64,000 bases of DNA from Salinispirillum sp. LH 10-3-1 (GTDB lineage Bacteria; Pseudomonadota; Gammaproteobacteria; Pseudomonadales; Natronospirillaceae): the NCBI RefSeq assembly GCF_030643825.1, contig NZ_CP101717.1, positions 434,001 to 498,000 of the forward strand. The letters are read 5' to 3'. This document shows positions 26,660 to 36,816 of the stretch, piece by piece. Both the position numbers and the translations under genes were made by a program. Within the stretch, counting starts at the first letter, position 1, and each line of letters begins with the position of its first letter. The notes below the pieces were generated by a model, which had not been told where the DNA came from, ran no database searches, and was given only the letters and a program-made list of their open reading frames with translations.

Positions 26660-29600
26660 ATGCCGAAGAGAACAGACATACAAAGCATTTTGATCATTGG
26701 CGCAGGCCCGATTGTGATTGGGCAAGCCTGTGAATTCGACTATTCAGGTGCGCAAGCCTGTAAAGCCCTGCGGGAAGAAGGGTATCGAGTCATTCTCGTT
26801 AACTCCAACCCCGCCACCATCATGACCGACCCCAGCATGGCCGATGCCACCTATATTGAGCCCATCGTCTGGCAAGAAGTCGCTAAAATCATCGAAAAAG
26901 AGCGCCCTGATGCCGTACTGCCCACCATGGGTGGCCAGACCGCATTGAACTGCGCCCTTGATCTAGAGCGTAACGGCGTACTGGAAAAATTCGGCGTCAC
27001 CATGATTGGCGCCAACGCCGACACCATCGACAAAGCCGAAGACCGCTACCGCTTCGACCAAGCCATGAAAGCCATTGGCCTCGAAACCCCACGCTCCGGC
27101 ATCGCCCACAGCATGGAAGAAGCCTGGGCCATTCAGAAAGACCTTGGCTTCCCAACCATCATTCGTCCCTCGTTCACCATGGGTGGCTCGGGCGGTGGTA
27201 TCGCCTACAACAAAGAAGAATTTGAAGAGATCTGCCTGCGCGGACTCGACCTTTCGCCCACCAACGAACTGCTCATCGACGAAAGCCTGATCGGCTGGAA
27301 AGAGTATGAAATGGAAGTGGTGCGCGACAAAAACGACAACTGCATCATCATCTGCTCGATTGAGAACTTTGATGCCATGGGCGTACACACCGGTGACTCC
27401 ATCACCGTTGCACCCGCGCAAACGCTGACCGACAAAGAATACCAAATCATGCGGAACGCCTCTCTGGCCGTACTGCGTGAAATCGGCGTCGAAACCGGCG
27501 GTTCCAACGTGCAGTTCGGTATCGACCCGAAAACCGGCCGCATGGTCATCATCGAAATGAACCCACGAGTATCTCGCTCGTCAGCATTGGCCTCTAAAGC
27601 GACCGGCTTCCCGATTGCCAAAGTGGCTGCCAAACTGGCAGTCGGTTACACCTTGGACGAATTGAGCAACGAAATCACCGGTGGTTTAACACCGGCCTCG
27701 TTCGAGCCTTCGATCGACTACGTCGTGACCAAGATCCCGCGCTTCGCGTTCGAGAAATTCCCGCAAGCGAATGACCGTCTGACCACGCAAATGAAGTCGG
27801 TCGGTGAAGTCATGTCCATTGGCCGTAACTTCCAAGAATCCTTCCAAAAAGCCCTGCGTGGTTTGGAAGTCGGTGCGGCTGGTCTTGATCCGAAACTCGA
27901 TGTTAACGAAGCCGGCGCGCGTGAAAAGCTGGTGCGTGAACTGAAAGAGCCCGGCCCGGACCGTGCCTGGTATCTCGGTGATGCCTTCCGTATGGGCATG
28001 AGCGTGCAAGAAGTCTATGAACTGAGTGGCGTTGATCCTTGGTTCTTGGTGCAGATGGAAGATCTGATCAAAGACGAAGCCATTATCGCAGCCTCTTCAA
28101 TGGCGAGCTTGAATGCGGATACGTTGCGCCGCTACAAGCGCAAAGGCTTTGCCGACGAGCGTTTGGCTGCCTTGCTGGGCGTAAAAGAAGCCGAAGTGCG
28201 GGCTTTGCGCCATCAGCACGGTATTCGTCCGGTGTATAAGCGGGTTGATACCTGTGCCGCCGAGTTCGCGACCAGCACCGCGTATCTGTATTCCAGCTAC
28301 GACGAAGAGTGTGAGTCCAACCCCACTGACCGCGACAAAATCATGGTCATTGGTGGTGGTCCGAACCGCATTGGACAGGGCATCGAGTTCGATTACTGCT
28401 GCGTACACGCGGCCTTGGCGATGCGCGACGAAGGCTACGAGACCATCATGGTTAACTGTAACCCGGAAACCGTATCGACCGATTACGACACGTCCGACCG
28501 TCTGTACTTTGAGTCGGTAACCTTGGAAGACGTGTTAGAAATCGTTGATCTGGAAAAGCCAAAAGGCGTGATCGTGCAGTACGGCGGCCAAACCCCGCTG
28601 AAACTGGCGCGTGCCTTAGCGGCTGCGGGCGTGCCGATTATTGGGACGTCGCCGGAAGCCATTGACCGGGCGGAAGACCGCGAACGCTTCCAGCACATGA
28701 TCCAAAAGCTGAACTTGTTGCAGCCCGACAATGCCACCGTGCGCAGTGTTGAGCAGGCGGTGGTAAAAGCCGCTGAAATCGGCTATCCCTTGGTGGTCCG
28801 CCCAAGTTATGTCTTGGGTGGCCGTGCTATGGAAATCGTTTACGACGAAGAAGAACTGCTGCGCTATATGCGCGACGCGGTAAAAGTCTCCAACGACTCG
28901 CCGGTATTGCTTGATCGCTTCCTCGACAGCGCCATTGAAGTCGACATCGACGCCGTATGCGACGGTGAACGCGTGGTGATCGGTGCCATCATGCAGCACA
29001 TCGAACAAGCGGGCGTGCACTCCGGTGACTCCGCCTGTTCGTTGCCGCCGTTCTCCTTGCCGCAAGTCATTCAAGACCAGATTCGTGAGCAAGTCTCTGC
29101 GATGGCGCTGGAGTTGGGTGTGGTCGGGCTGATGAACGTGCAGATGGCATGGCAGGACGATAAGTTGTACGTCATTGAAGTGAATCCACGTGCTTCGCGT
29201 ACAGTGCCCTTTGTCTCTAAGGCTATTGGTCGCTCGTTGGCCGATGTTGGCGCACGCGTGATGGCTGGTAAGTCACTGGTTGAGCTGGACTTCACCAAAG
29301 AATTGATTCCAACGTTCTTCTCAGTGAAAGAATGCGTACTGCCGTTCAACAAGTTCCCCGGTGTGGACCCTATTCTCAGTCCAGAGATGAAGTCGACCGG
29401 CGAAGTCATGGGTGTTGGTGACACCTTTGGTGAAGCCTTTGGGAAAGCCACGCTGGCCACCAATGTGAAGATTCCGCGCAGCGGCAATGTAATCATCAGT
29501 GTGAAAGAGCGCGACAAGCCAAAAGCCGTAGAGTTGGCGCGTAAGCTTCAAGCGTTGGGCTTTACAGTGCTTTCCACTCGTGGCACGGCAGCCTATTTGG

Positions 29601-29881
29601 GCGAGCGTGGTATCGACGTCAGTGTGGTGAACAAGGTGAAAGAAGGTCGTCCGCACATGGTCGACATGATCAAGAACGATGAAATTCACTTTATTGTGAA
29701 CTCCACCGAAGGTCGTCAAGCTACCGCCGACAGTGCATTGATCCGTCGCAGTGCGCTACTGCACAAGGTGTATTACACAACCACACTGGAAGGAGCGGCC
29801 GCATCTGTGGCAGCATTGGAGCATCAAGCGGACAGTACCGTTCGCAAACTCCAAGATTTACATAAGGAAGCGGTGCAATGA
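26660..29881 (+). CDS. carB: Carbamoyl-phosphate synthase large subunit
   Basis: 1073-residue subunit that makes carbamoyl phosphate from bicarbonate, ammonia and two ATP. The two homologous ATP-grasp halves are evident, starting with [20 protein letters not shown] and, in the middle, [21 protein letters not shown]. The oligomerisation region lies between them, and the C-terminal MGS-like allosteric domain ([19 protein letters not shown]) binds effectors such as UMP and ornithine in relatives. The length equals that of E. coli CarB. It overlaps greA by four bases (ATGA). Confidence 0.98.
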   Translation: MPKRTDIQSILIIGAGPIVIGQACEFDYSGAQACKALREEGYRVILVNSNPATIMTDPSMADATYIEPIVWQEVAKIIEKERPDAVLPTMGGQTALNCALDLERNGVLEKFGVTMIGANADTIDKAEDRYRFDQAMKAIGLETPRSGIAHSMEEAWAIQKDLGFPTIIRPSFTMGGSGGGIAYNKEEFEEICLRGLDLSPTNELLIDESLIGWKEYEMEVVRDKNDNCIIICSIENFDAMGVHTGDSITVAPAQTLTDKEYQIMRNASLAVLREIGVETGGSNVQFGIDPKTGRMVIIEMNPRVSRSSALASKATGFPIAKVAAKLAVGYTLDELSNEITGGLTPASFEPSIDYVVTKIPRFAFEKFPQANDRLTTQMKSVGEVMSIGRNFQESFQKALRGLEVGAAGLDPKLDVNEAGAREKLVRELKEPGPDRAWYLGDAFRMGMSVQEVYELSGVDPWFLVQMEDLIKDEAIIAASSMASLNADTLRRYKRKGFADERLAALLGVKEAEVRALRHQHGIRPVYKRVDTCAAEFATSTAYLYSSYDEECESNPTDRDKIMVIGGGPNRIGQGIEFDYCCVHAALAMRDEGYETIMVNCNPETVSTDYDTSDRLYFESVTLEDVLEIVDLEKPKGVIVQYGGQTPLKLARALAAAGVPIIGTSPEAIDRAEDRERFQHMIQKLNLLQPDNATVRSVEQAVVKAAEIGYPLVVRPSYVLGGRAMEIVYDEEELLRYMRDAVKVSNDSPVLLDRFLDSAIEVDIDAVCDGERVVIGAIMQHIEQAGVHSGDSACSLPPFSLPQVIQDQIREQVSAMALELGVVGLMNVQMAWQDDKLYVIEVNPRASRTVPFVSKAIGRSLADVGARVMAGKSLVELDFTKELIPTFFSVKECVLPFNKFPGVDPILSPEMKSTGEVMGVGDTFGEAFGKATLATNVKIPRSGNVIISVKERDKPKAVELARKLQALGFTVLSTRGTAAYLGERGIDVSVVNKVKEGRPHMVDMIKNDEIHFIVNSTEGRQATADSALIRRSALLHKVYYTTTLEGAAASVAALEHQADSTVRKLQDLHKEAVQ

Positions 29882-30357
29882 CCACGCGTTACCCAATGAC
29901 CGTCGAGGGCGAAAAAGCCCTCCAAGACGAACTCAAGCAATTGAAATCCGTTGAGCGACCCAAGGTGATCGCGTCAATCGCAGAGGCGCGTGAACACGGT
30001 GACCTGAAAGAAAATGCTGAATACCACGCGGCGCGCGAGCAGCAAGGTTTTATTGAAGGCCGTATTGCCGAAATCGAAGCCAAGCTCGGCGGCAGTCAGG
30101 TCATCGACGTGAAAGCGCTGCCGCACACCGGTAAAGTGGTGTTCGGCACTACGGTCTCTTTGATCAACTTGGAAACCGATGCTGAGGTTAAATACCGCAT
30201 TGTCGGGGAAGATGAAGCTAACGTGAAAGAAAATCGTATTTCCGTTACTTCTCCCATTGCTCGCGCATTAATCGGTAAAGAAGAGGGTGATGTGGTGAAC
30301 GTCGTCACCCCCGGTGGCCAAGTCGAGTACGAAATCGAGAAGGTCGAACACCTATGA
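29878..30357 (+). CDS. greA: Transcription elongation factor GreA
   Basis: 159-residue factor that rescues backtracked RNA polymerase by stimulating transcript cleavage. The N-terminal coiled coil contains the acidic tip region [20 protein letters not shown], and the C-terminal FKBP-like domain ends [20 protein letters not shown]. The length matches E. coli GreA. Its ATG overlaps the carB stop by four bases and its own stop overlaps the next start by four, so carB-greA-membrane protein are translationally coupled. Confidence 0.97.
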   Translation: MTTRYPMTVEGEKALQDELKQLKSVERPKVIASIAEAREHGDLKENAEYHAAREQQGFIEGRIAEIEAKLGGSQVIDVKALPHTGKVVFGTTVSLINLETDAEVKYRIVGEDEANVKENRISVTSPIARALIGKEEGDVVNVVTPGGQVEYEIEKVEHL

Positions 30358-30716
30358 TGATGACCCCACTGCGCCACTTGGGTGCGCGGTTGATGTTTGT
30401 ATTCGCCGTGGGCAGCCTGTGGGCAGTGGGGTATCTCGTCGGCCCGTTCTTGGCCGACAGCGTTGCAGCAGAGGAACTTCTGGTGCTGCGTAAAATCACC
30501 ATGCTATTGGCTCTGTTGTGTTTCGCCATTGTGTTGCTGGCGCGTGCGCAAGCTTTGCAGTGGCGGCCATGGCAAGACACCGTCTTTCAAGTCGGCGGCG
30601 CAGCCAGTGTCGTCGGCATCATGTATGTCATGGTCGATGGCAGCGCCACGGCCTCGCCCATTCTCTACGGCATCGTGAGCTTGCTGTGCGTTGCTTGGGT
30701 CGCTTTCCAGCAGTAG
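30354..30716 (+). CDS. Small four-helix membrane protein, unknown function
   Basis: 120 residues with four hydrophobic segments (about residues 12-30, 44-62, 72-92 and 97-115) and almost no loops. I do not recognise a family beyond resemblance to DUF4149-type small membrane proteins, which are often found next to greA in gammaproteobacteria; this is a tentative match. It overlaps the greA stop by four bases (ATGA), so it is the last gene of the carAB-greA operon. A long stem-loop (30731-30812) follows. Confidence 0.7.
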   Translation: MMMTPLRHLGARLMFVFAVGSLWAVGYLVGPFLADSVAAEELLVLRKITMLLALLCFAIVLLARAQALQWRPWQDTVFQVGGAASVVGIMYVMVDGSATASPILYGIVSLLCVAWVAFQQ

Positions 30717-30730
30717 ATCGACTAGGGCTC

Positions 30731-30812
30731 TCGGGGTATGCCTCCGGCGCTCCACGGCAGGCCGGGGAGTCGCGCCTTGAGGCATACGCCCTGCGCCCTC
30801 GCGATACCCCGT
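30731..30812 (+). repeat. Long stem-loop after the carAB-greA operon (possible degenerate family 1)
   Basis: GTATGCCTC (about 30736-30744) pairs with GAGGCATAC (30779-30787), continued inward by GGCGC/GCGCC and outward by GGG/CCC with a bulge. The apex is G+C-rich. The arm word GGGGTATGCCT is shared with copy B, but the conserved GACGCCGTGAA core is absent, so membership in family 1 is doubtful. It may serve as the operon's end structure. Confidence 0.45.
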
Positions 30813-30930
30813 CGTTAGCTATTAGATAGAATGTTCGACGTTCAAAAAGGTCAGTCCCGCGTAAAACCGCACGCTTTTTTTCCTTTCTCTGTCCAGAATC
30901 TGGCCATCAGCGTCTGCTAAGGAGAATGTC

Positions 30931-32958
30931 ATGCGCGCCTTTCATTTTACGGCTTTAACCACTGCAGCCTTGGTGCTCAGTGCCTGTGCACGGAATGACG
31001 GCACAGACGTAGCTTCAGCTGATTCCCTGAGCTCAGAATTGAGTGCACCCGACACCCAAGTCGTAGAGCGCATGATTTTCCCCGGCCCGGACTTCCCCGA
31101 ACCGCGTGATCTTGGGCCTTCCACGTTAACGCAAGTTACCCAGCCGATGGCGCTGGAACGCTTTCTGAAAGCTGGCTTAGTGCGCGCCTATAACGAAGCA
31201 CCACCGATGATGATCATGCGCACCATGGGCATGGCAGAAACCACTGCGGACAGCGCACCCTCTGCCCCGGTCAGTGAAACCAATACCATCGAACAAGGTG
31301 TCGACGAAGCTGACCGGGTAAAATACCTGAATGATCATCTCTACATTCTTAACCAGCCTGATGTGTTCTATCCGTGGCATCCAGTAGAAGGTGGCTGGCG
31401 CGGTGAACGCGAGATAAAACCGGCGAGTATCCAGGCGTTTTCGGTGAATCCGGATGCGACACACCGTGCCCAGGGTAGCTTTGAACTGCACCCCGATCTG
31501 GTTTGGGTGAATGGCTTCTACACCCGTGGCGATTCGCTGCTGGCGGTGGGCGGACGCCGTATGCCCTACCACGGTTGGAATGAGCCTCTGTATTGGCAGA
31601 ATGGTAAGGTGGCCGTGGAGGCGCTTAATGTCCAACGCCCCGACCGTATACGAGCGGATTGGACACTGACCATTGATGGAGACCTCGTCGACAGCCGTCG
31701 CGTAGACAATCATTTGGTGTTGGTCACGCGTTTCAGTCCATCCATCAAGGGTATCGAATACGCGTGGAATGACGATGAAGCAAAGGCACGCAACGCCAGC
31801 TTGGTCGCCGCTACGCCGTTAAAAGACCTATTGCCCAGCATGACCTTTAACGATCAGCACATTGACCCAGCAGTTTTGGCACAGGGCTGCTATCTACCAC
31901 TGGATGGCGAATGGGCCGATGCGGGCTATCACACGCTGACGCAGATTACCGTCATCGATCTGGACCATCCCGAGCAGTTCACCACCGAATGTGCCGCTAC
32001 ACCGATCAACGGCATCTATCAGAATCGTGAAGCCGTGTACTTGCTCGACAGCCCTGACTGGAACAGTCAGCGCAGTCAGTTACACCGCTTTGATTTGACC
32101 ACCGTGCGTCCCGCGTATTACGACAGTTACGACTATGATGGCGCCTTGGGCTGGAATAACCCGGAGTTCCGTATCCGTGAGCACAACAACGTACTGACTT
32201 TGGTCACTACGGAATACGTCAACGACGACTGGTGGCACCGTTTGATCAATGTGGCGGTTGAACCGTCTGGATTTCGGGAGTTGGCGGTATTGCCCAATCC
32301 GCGCCAGCCGGAACGTATTGGCAAGCCACGAGAAAACGTACAGGGCGTGCGCCTTACTGACGACCGGGCATTCATTGTGACTTTTGAACGCACAGACCCG
32401 CTGTATGTGATTGATATCACCCGCCCGGCCGAGCCTTATATGACGGACGCCTATGAAGAAACCGGCTTCTCGGACTACCTGCACCGTGTAACCGACGATC
32501 TTTTGGTGGGCATCGGATTTCAAGCGAATTTAGACGGCGTGCAAACGGCATTAAAAGTGAGTTTGTACGATGCGTCGGTACCCGGCGACCTACGTTCGGT
32601 ATACGACGATGAGTGGGGCGGTCGTGGCTCATGGGCACCGGTGTTGCACAATCATCATGCTTTGACCGGTTTGGCCTGGCCAAATCAGCCGCGTTACCGA
32701 CTGGCCTTTCCGGTCATGTTGGCGGAAGACTGGAACGACCGCCAAGGGGGGGTGCTGCTCTATGACATCACTACCGCTCCAGCGCCAACGTGGGATAGCC
32801 AGTGGGTGCCAATAGATTCGCGCGATCAAGACGGCTGGATGGCCGTGCAAGACGCCCGCGCGTTCTTTTACGGTGACGCTGTGCATCTGGTGTGGGGTCG
32901 AGAGCTCATCTCCTTCCCATGGCAGAACCCCACCGCCCAGCGGCGCACTGCCTGGTAA
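30931..32958 (+). CDS. Beta-propeller domain lipoprotein
   Basis: 675-residue exported lipoprotein. The signal peptide ends in the lipobox L-S-A-C, so Cys at about residue 19 is the likely lipidation site. Residues from about 115 (SETNTIEQGVDEADRVKYLN) match the start of the secreted beta-propeller family, whose members usually read ETNVQ-GVDEAD-VK. Repeated blade-like segments follow, such as DRAFIVTFERTDPLYVIDITRPAEPYMT. Molecular function in this family is not established. It has its own start region after the stem-loop at 30731 and converges with the UPF0303 gene. Confidence 0.78.
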   Translation: MRAFHFTALTTAALVLSACARNDGTDVASADSLSSELSAPDTQVVERMIFPGPDFPEPRDLGPSTLTQVTQPMALERFLKAGLVRAYNEAPPMMIMRTMGMAETTADSAPSAPVSETNTIEQGVDEADRVKYLNDHLYILNQPDVFYPWHPVEGGWRGEREIKPASIQAFSVNPDATHRAQGSFELHPDLVWVNGFYTRGDSLLAVGGRRMPYHGWNEPLYWQNGKVAVEALNVQRPDRIRADWTLTIDGDLVDSRRVDNHLVLVTRFSPSIKGIEYAWNDDEAKARNASLVAATPLKDLLPSMTFNDQHIDPAVLAQGCYLPLDGEWADAGYHTLTQITVIDLDHPEQFTTECAATPINGIYQNREAVYLLDSPDWNSQRSQLHRFDLTTVRPAYYDSYDYDGALGWNNPEFRIREHNNVLTLVTTEYVNDDWWHRLINVAVEPSGFRELAVLPNPRQPERIGKPRENVQGVRLTDDRAFIVTFERTDPLYVIDITRPAEPYMTDAYEETGFSDYLHRVTDDLLVGIGFQANLDGVQTALKVSLYDASVPGDLRSVYDDEWGGRGSWAPVLHNHHALTGLAWPNQPRYRLAFPVMLAEDWNDRQGGVLLYDITTAPAPTWDSQWVPIDSRDQDGWMAVQDARAFFYGDAVHLVWGRELISFPWQNPTAQRRTAW

Positions 32959-32967
32959 TCCGACATA

Positions 32968-33000
32968 GTTAAAAACGTAACGAGCGCAGTAGTTTTTAAC
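32968..33000. terminator. Bidirectional A/T-rich terminator
   Basis: GTTAAAAAC (32968-32976) pairs perfectly with GTTTTTAAC (32992-33000) around 15 nt. It sits between the convergent ends of the beta-propeller gene and the UPF0303 gene. The loop GTAACGAGCGCAGTA is the complement of the CGCTCGTTAC edge word of family 2, so it may be a family 2 relic. Confidence 0.55.
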
Positions 33001-33463
33001 CCAGAAGGGTGGTGAGCGCATCCACCACCCACTGGTGGTCTTCTTCCTGCGGTAACCCCGAAACGGTTACCGCACCGATCACGCCCATGTTGCGCAAGCG
33101 CAAGGGGAAGCCTCCCCCGTGTCCTGCGTACACCCGTGCGTCGATGTAGTCCTTCTCTTCAAACACCTTACCGCGCGCTGCGTGTGACTGCCCTAGAAAA
33201 TAGGTGCTGTGGCCAAAGCGCAATACCGACGCTCGTTTGCGTTCTACCCAATGGTGTTGTTCCGGCTGTGCCCCGGCGGTCGCAACGCGATAGATGACCT
33301 GCTGAAACGCAAAGACTTCAATCACTAAGGCAACCTGTTTTTGTAGAGCCCGCTGATGCAGCAGCTCTCCCAATGCCCAACCTGTGGTGTGATCAAATTG
33401 AGTGAATTGTAAATCCGACTCCTGTTTGAGTAGAGTGTCGAGGCTGACAATGTCTGGGTTCAT
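32996..33463 (-). CDS. UPF0303 / heme-degrading-domain family protein
   Basis: 155-residue cytoplasmic protein of the UPF0303 family, annotated in databases as heme-degrading domain-containing (related to GlcG/HbpS-type proteins). Typical stretches are WVERKRASVLRFGHSTYFLG and the GHGGGFPLRLRNMGVIGAVTVSGL segment near the C terminus. ATG 33463 overlaps the stop of the upstream oxidoreductase gene in an ATGA arrangement, which fixes the start. An enzymatic role is not demonstrated for this family as far as I know. It forms a two-gene operon with the Gfo/Idh/MocA gene. Confidence 0.78.
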   Translation of the reverse strand: MNPDIVSLDTLLKQESDLQFTQFDHTTGWALGELLHQRALQKQVALVIEVFAFQQVIYRVATAGAQPEQHHWVERKRASVLRFGHSTYFLGQSHAARGKVFEEKDYIDARVYAGHGGGFPLRLRNMGVIGAVTVSGLPQEEDHQWVVDALTTLLG

Positions 33464-34506
33464 AGCGCATAACTCCATGGCAGAGTACGTTGCTCAGCCG
33501 CCGATTGCTCGGCTAAATTCATAGTGTAGATCAGTGCACAGGCCTGTGCTGGGGTAACGGGCGCAGCACCGCCTTCACGGATAGCCAACGCCAGTTGGCG
33601 ATAGAAGTGTCGATAGTCGCCAGGCGGTGGGGTAGTGTTGAAGGACTCGTCGGCTAGAAAACGCTGAATACGCTGCGTGGAGCCGCTGTTGGGGTAGCCG
33701 GTGTCCCATGGCATCTGACCACCGCGCAAGGCCTCCTCTTGTGGGTCTACGCCCCAGCACTGCCAGCCACCGTGTTCAAAGCGCGCATTGAAGCGTCGCA
33801 TGTCGCCAGCCTCAAAAGGCGATGAACCGACGGTCACGGCGCATTGCGCATAGTTCAACTGCACTTCAAACCAATCTGTGGTGCTGCCGCCTTGGCGTAA
33901 CGTACGCAGATTGGCCTGTAGGCTGTCGGGCGCACCGAGCAACAGCAGTGCTTGATCCAACAGGTGGGGTCCCAGATCCCAAAAAATACCGGTGCCTTCG
34001 CCGGGTAGCTCGCGCCAGCGGTGCTGTGGCTGTGGTCTGAATCGATCAAAGCGGGTATCGAGGTGGCGGAGCGCGCCCATTGCACCGTCAGCGATCAACG
34101 CTTGCAGGGTTAAGAAGTCACCGTCGAAACGACGGTTCTGGTACACCGTCAATATTCGATCATATTGCGCGGCCAATTCGGTCAGACGCTCCATTTGTAA
34201 GAGCTGGGTCACCGCCGGTTTTTCTAACAAAACGTGTTTGCCGGCTTGCAGCGCCTGCTCAGCCAAGGGAAAGTGCAGGTCGTTAGGTGCGGTAATTACC
34301 ATCAAATCGATGTTCGGGTCATCCATCAACGCCTGACTGGTGCCGACCACACGTGCGCTCGGCACGATACTATGGACTAAATCGACTTGACGGCTCTGTA
34401 CGGCACTGAGTTCAAAGTCGGCCAGTGCCTGAATAAAGGGCGCGTGAAAAATGCGTCCCGATAAACCAAAACCTATTAGACCAACGCGAATCGGGGAAGC
34501 AGACAA
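33460..34506 (-). CDS. Gfo/Idh/MocA family oxidoreductase
   Basis: 348-residue NAD(P)-dependent dehydrogenase of the glucose-fructose oxidoreductase/inositol dehydrogenase family. The Rossmann motif is VGLIGFGLSGRIFHAPFI, followed by TAPNDLHFPLAEQALQAGKH and the catalytic-lysine motif VLLEKPAVT. It most resembles the E. coli YdgJ-type group; the sugar or cyclitol substrate is unknown. It is the first gene of an operon with the UPF0303 gene (4-bp overlap). Confidence 0.88.
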   Translation of the reverse strand: MSASPIRVGLIGFGLSGRIFHAPFIQALADFELSAVQSRQVDLVHSIVPSARVVGTSQALMDDPNIDLMVITAPNDLHFPLAEQALQAGKHVLLEKPAVTQLLQMERLTELAAQYDRILTVYQNRRFDGDFLTLQALIADGAMGALRHLDTRFDRFRPQPQHRWRELPGEGTGIFWDLGPHLLDQALLLLGAPDSLQANLRTLRQGGSTTDWFEVQLNYAQCAVTVGSSPFEAGDMRRFNARFEHGGWQCWGVDPQEEALRGGQMPWDTGYPNSGSTQRIQRFLADESFNTTPPPGDYRHFYRQLALAIREGGAAPVTPAQACALIYTMNLAEQSAAEQRTLPWSYAL

Positions 34507-34656
34507 AGCGGCAACTCCTGTTTATTTTTTGTCATTTAAGTGGCAGCGCCTGTTGAGAAGCAAGTATCAAAGTGTAACCACTGAAGCCTGAGCAGGCGTG
34601 TCGACTAGGTTTTATGAAATTGGTGTGGTTCTTGCTCTCTTGACCGCATGGTCAGT

Positions 34657-34697
34657 GGAAAGGGGTGTCAGCCTGAGCTGACGCGCCAAAACTTTCC
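34657..34697 (+). ncRNA. Candidate xanthine (NMT1-type) riboswitch
   Basis: GGAAAG (34657-34662) pairs with CTTTCC (34692-34697). Inside, GTGTCAGC (34665-34672) pairs with GCTGACGC (34677-34684) around CTGA. Between the two stems lies a very asymmetric internal loop, two bases on the left and GCCAAAA (34685-34691) on the right. A small two-stem RNA with a conserved asymmetric loop is the plan of the NMT1 xanthine riboswitch, which is associated with purine permeases. Here the next gene is an NCS2 purine permease, 142 bp downstream. I recall the consensus only in outline, so identity is tentative. The stretch 34507-34838 otherwise holds no gene. Confidence 0.4.
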
Positions 34698-34838
34698 ATT
34701 ACTTTACAGAGATGAGAATTTGCGCCATCTTATGGTGCATGGTGAAGCGCACCAAACGGACTCCGCGAATAAGGAGTGGCGCATTGTTTGAAAGCGTACA
34801 CCACGCTCAACACCAACAACAACCTAGAGAGCAGAACT

Positions 34839-36131
34839 ATGCTAGAACGTCTGTTTCAGATAAAAGCACAAGGCTCCAGCGTCAAGACGGAAGTGATCGC
34901 TGGTATAACCACCTTCCTGACGATGGCTTACATCATCTTCGTTAACCCGGATATTCTGTCAGGCACCGGTATGGATCGTGACTCGATCTTTGTCGCTACC
35001 TGTCTTGCTGCCGCAGTCGGCTGTTTGATTATGGGCTTATGGGCCAACTACCCCATCGCCCAAGCGCCGGGCATGGGCCTCAACGCCTTCTTCACCTACG
35101 GTGTAGTGTTGGGCATGGGTCACGCGTGGGAGACCGCATTGGGTGCAGTATTCCTGTCGGGTGTTCTGTTCATGCTGCTGAGCATTTTCAAAGTCCGCGA
35201 ATGGATCATCAACGCCATTCCTAAGTCGGTACGTTTAGGTATTGGCGCCGGTATCGGCTTCTTCTTGGCGATCATTGCGCTGCAAAATGCGGGCATCGTT
35301 GTGGGCAATCCAGCGACCTTGGTCACCTTGGGCGACTTGACGGCTGCGCCCGCTATTTACGCTCTGATCGGCTTCTTTGTGATCGCCGCTTTGGCGTATC
35401 TGAAGATTACCGGTGCGGTTATGATCGGCGTGTTGGCGGTGACGGTTGTTTCTGCATTGACCGGCCACAACAGCATTGGAGGCGTGGTGTCTATGCCACC
35501 TTCCATCGCACCTACGTTCTTCAAACTCGATATCGTTGGTGCCTTGGACGTAGCAATGATCAGCGTGATCTTTGCCTTCTTGTTCGTCGACTTGTTCGAC
35601 ACGTCGGGTACGTTGATCGGTGTGGCTGAGCGCGGCAAACTGTTGGACAAAGACGGCAACCTGCCACGCATCAACCGCGCCATGATGGCTGACTCAAGTG
35701 CTTCTATGGCCGGCGCTCTGTTTGGTACGTCAACCACCACCAGTTACATTGAAAGTGCATCGGGTATCGCTGCTGGCGGACGGACGGGTTTAACCGCCGT
35801 TGTAGTTGCCATTCTGTTCTTGCTGAGCTTGTTCTTAGCGCCCCTGGCGGGTTCGGTACCTGCCTTCGCTACCGCTGGTGCGTTGCTGTACGTCGCGGTA
35901 TTGATGACAGGCGCACTGGCTAAAGTCGATTGGGACGATGTCACCGAAGCGGCGCCCGTTATGATTGCCGCTCTGGCTATGCCTTTTACCTACTCCATTG
36001 CGGAAGGTATCGCATTGGCGTTTATCAGTTATGCGGTCATCAAAACCTTGTCTGGTAAGTGGAAGGATGTCAGCATTGCGGCCTACGTTTTGGCGGCGCT
36101 GTTTGTGCTGAAATACATCTTCCTCGGATAA
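34839..36131 (+). CDS. NCS2 family purine permease (AzgA-like)
   Basis: 430-residue membrane transporter with about 12-14 hydrophobic segments. The N terminus (TEVIAGITTFLTMAYIIFVN) and the motifs APGMGLNAFFTYGVVLGMG and LFDTSGTLIGVAERG followed by GTSTTTSYIESASGIAAGGRTG mark the AzgA branch of NCS2, which takes up adenine, guanine and hypoxanthine. ATG 34839 gives the normal N terminus and has AGAGAG upstream. It is followed by apt after 7 bp, then gpt, so uptake and salvage are linked. A candidate riboswitch lies upstream. Confidence 0.92.
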   Translation: MLERLFQIKAQGSSVKTEVIAGITTFLTMAYIIFVNPDILSGTGMDRDSIFVATCLAAAVGCLIMGLWANYPIAQAPGMGLNAFFTYGVVLGMGHAWETALGAVFLSGVLFMLLSIFKVREWIINAIPKSVRLGIGAGIGFFLAIIALQNAGIVVGNPATLVTLGDLTAAPAIYALIGFFVIAALAYLKITGAVMIGVLAVTVVSALTGHNSIGGVVSMPPSIAPTFFKLDIVGALDVAMISVIFAFLFVDLFDTSGTLIGVAERGKLLDKDGNLPRINRAMMADSSASMAGALFGTSTTTSYIESASGIAAGGRTGLTAVVVAILFLLSLFLAPLAGSVPAFATAGALLYVAVLMTGALAKVDWDDVTEAAPVMIAALAMPFTYSIAEGIALAFISYAVIKTLSGKWKDVSIAAYVLAALFVLKYIFLG

Positions 36132-36138
36132 GTAATAA

Positions 36139-36693
36139 ATGACGAACTCAACCCCCTACAGTGATTACATCAAGAGCGTGATTCGAACGGTACGCGACTG
36201 GCCGCAAGCCGGCGTTAACTTCCGTGACATTACGCCATTGATGCAGCAGAAAGCAGCGTTCCGCAAACTGATCGACTCTTTTGTCCATCAGTATCAGGAA
36301 GTCGATATCGACGCCATTGCGGCGATCGATGCGCGTGGCTTTATTGTGGGGGCTCCCTTGGCTTACGAGCTGGGGGCGAGTTTTGTACCGGTGCGGAAGA
36401 AAGGCAAACTGCCGTTCAAAACACTCAGTGAAACCTACAAGCTGGAATACGGTGAAGCCACTGTGGAAGTGCATACCGATGCCTTCAAACCGGGTGACCG
36501 CATTCTGGTCGTCGATGATCTAATTGCGACCGGTGGCACCATGCTGGCGGCCGCAAATTTGATTAAGCGTTTGGGTGGGGAAGTGGTAGAATGTGCGGCT
36601 ATTATTGATTTGCCCGAGCTGCAAGGTTCAGAGGCTATAAAGAATGCCGGGTTCAGCGTCTTCAGTGTCTGTACCTTTAGCGAATCCGAATAG
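36139..36693 (+). CDS. apt: Adenine phosphoribosyltransferase
   Basis: 184-residue salvage enzyme that makes AMP from adenine and PRPP. The N-terminal IRTVRDWPQAGVNFRDITPL is diagnostic of Apt, and the PRPP-binding loop reads ILVVDDLIATGGTMLAA. It starts 7 bp after the permease stop and is cotranscribed with it. A strong terminator follows at 36720. Confidence 0.96.
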   Translation: MTNSTPYSDYIKSVIRTVRDWPQAGVNFRDITPLMQQKAAFRKLIDSFVHQYQEVDIDAIAAIDARGFIVGAPLAYELGASFVPVRKKGKLPFKTLSETYKLEYGEATVEVHTDAFKPGDRILVVDDLIATGGTMLAAANLIKRLGGEVVECAAIIDLPELQGSEAIKNAGFSVFSVCTFSESE

Positions 36694-36719
36694 CCCTCGA
36701 CGCAGAATTGATCGTCTTC

Positions 36720-36745
36720 GAAAAGGTGCCTAAGGGCACCTTTTC
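36720..36745 (+). terminator. Rho-independent terminator after apt
   Basis: GAAAAGGTGC (36720-36729) pairs perfectly with GCACCTTTTC (36736-36745) around CTAAGG, with a T-run inside the right arm. It separates the permease-apt transcript from gpt, although readthrough is possible. The A-run on the left would allow function on the other strand too. Confidence 0.85.
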
Positions 36746-36816
36746 TCGTAATAACGCTGCCAATGCAGTAGTTTTTAGCTGTGCCCACGCCGGCATGTGC
36801 CAGAGGTAGAGAGAAC

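Noticed and set aside
34712-34945. 77-codon ORF upstream of the purine permease
   Set aside because: It overlaps the true permease start in another frame, and its composition shows no protein-like pattern.
36746-36780. Further family 2 copy before gpt
   Set aside because: Only a short stretch (TAACGCTGCCAATGCAGTAG) resembles the family edge; no paired arms are present, so it is at most a relic.
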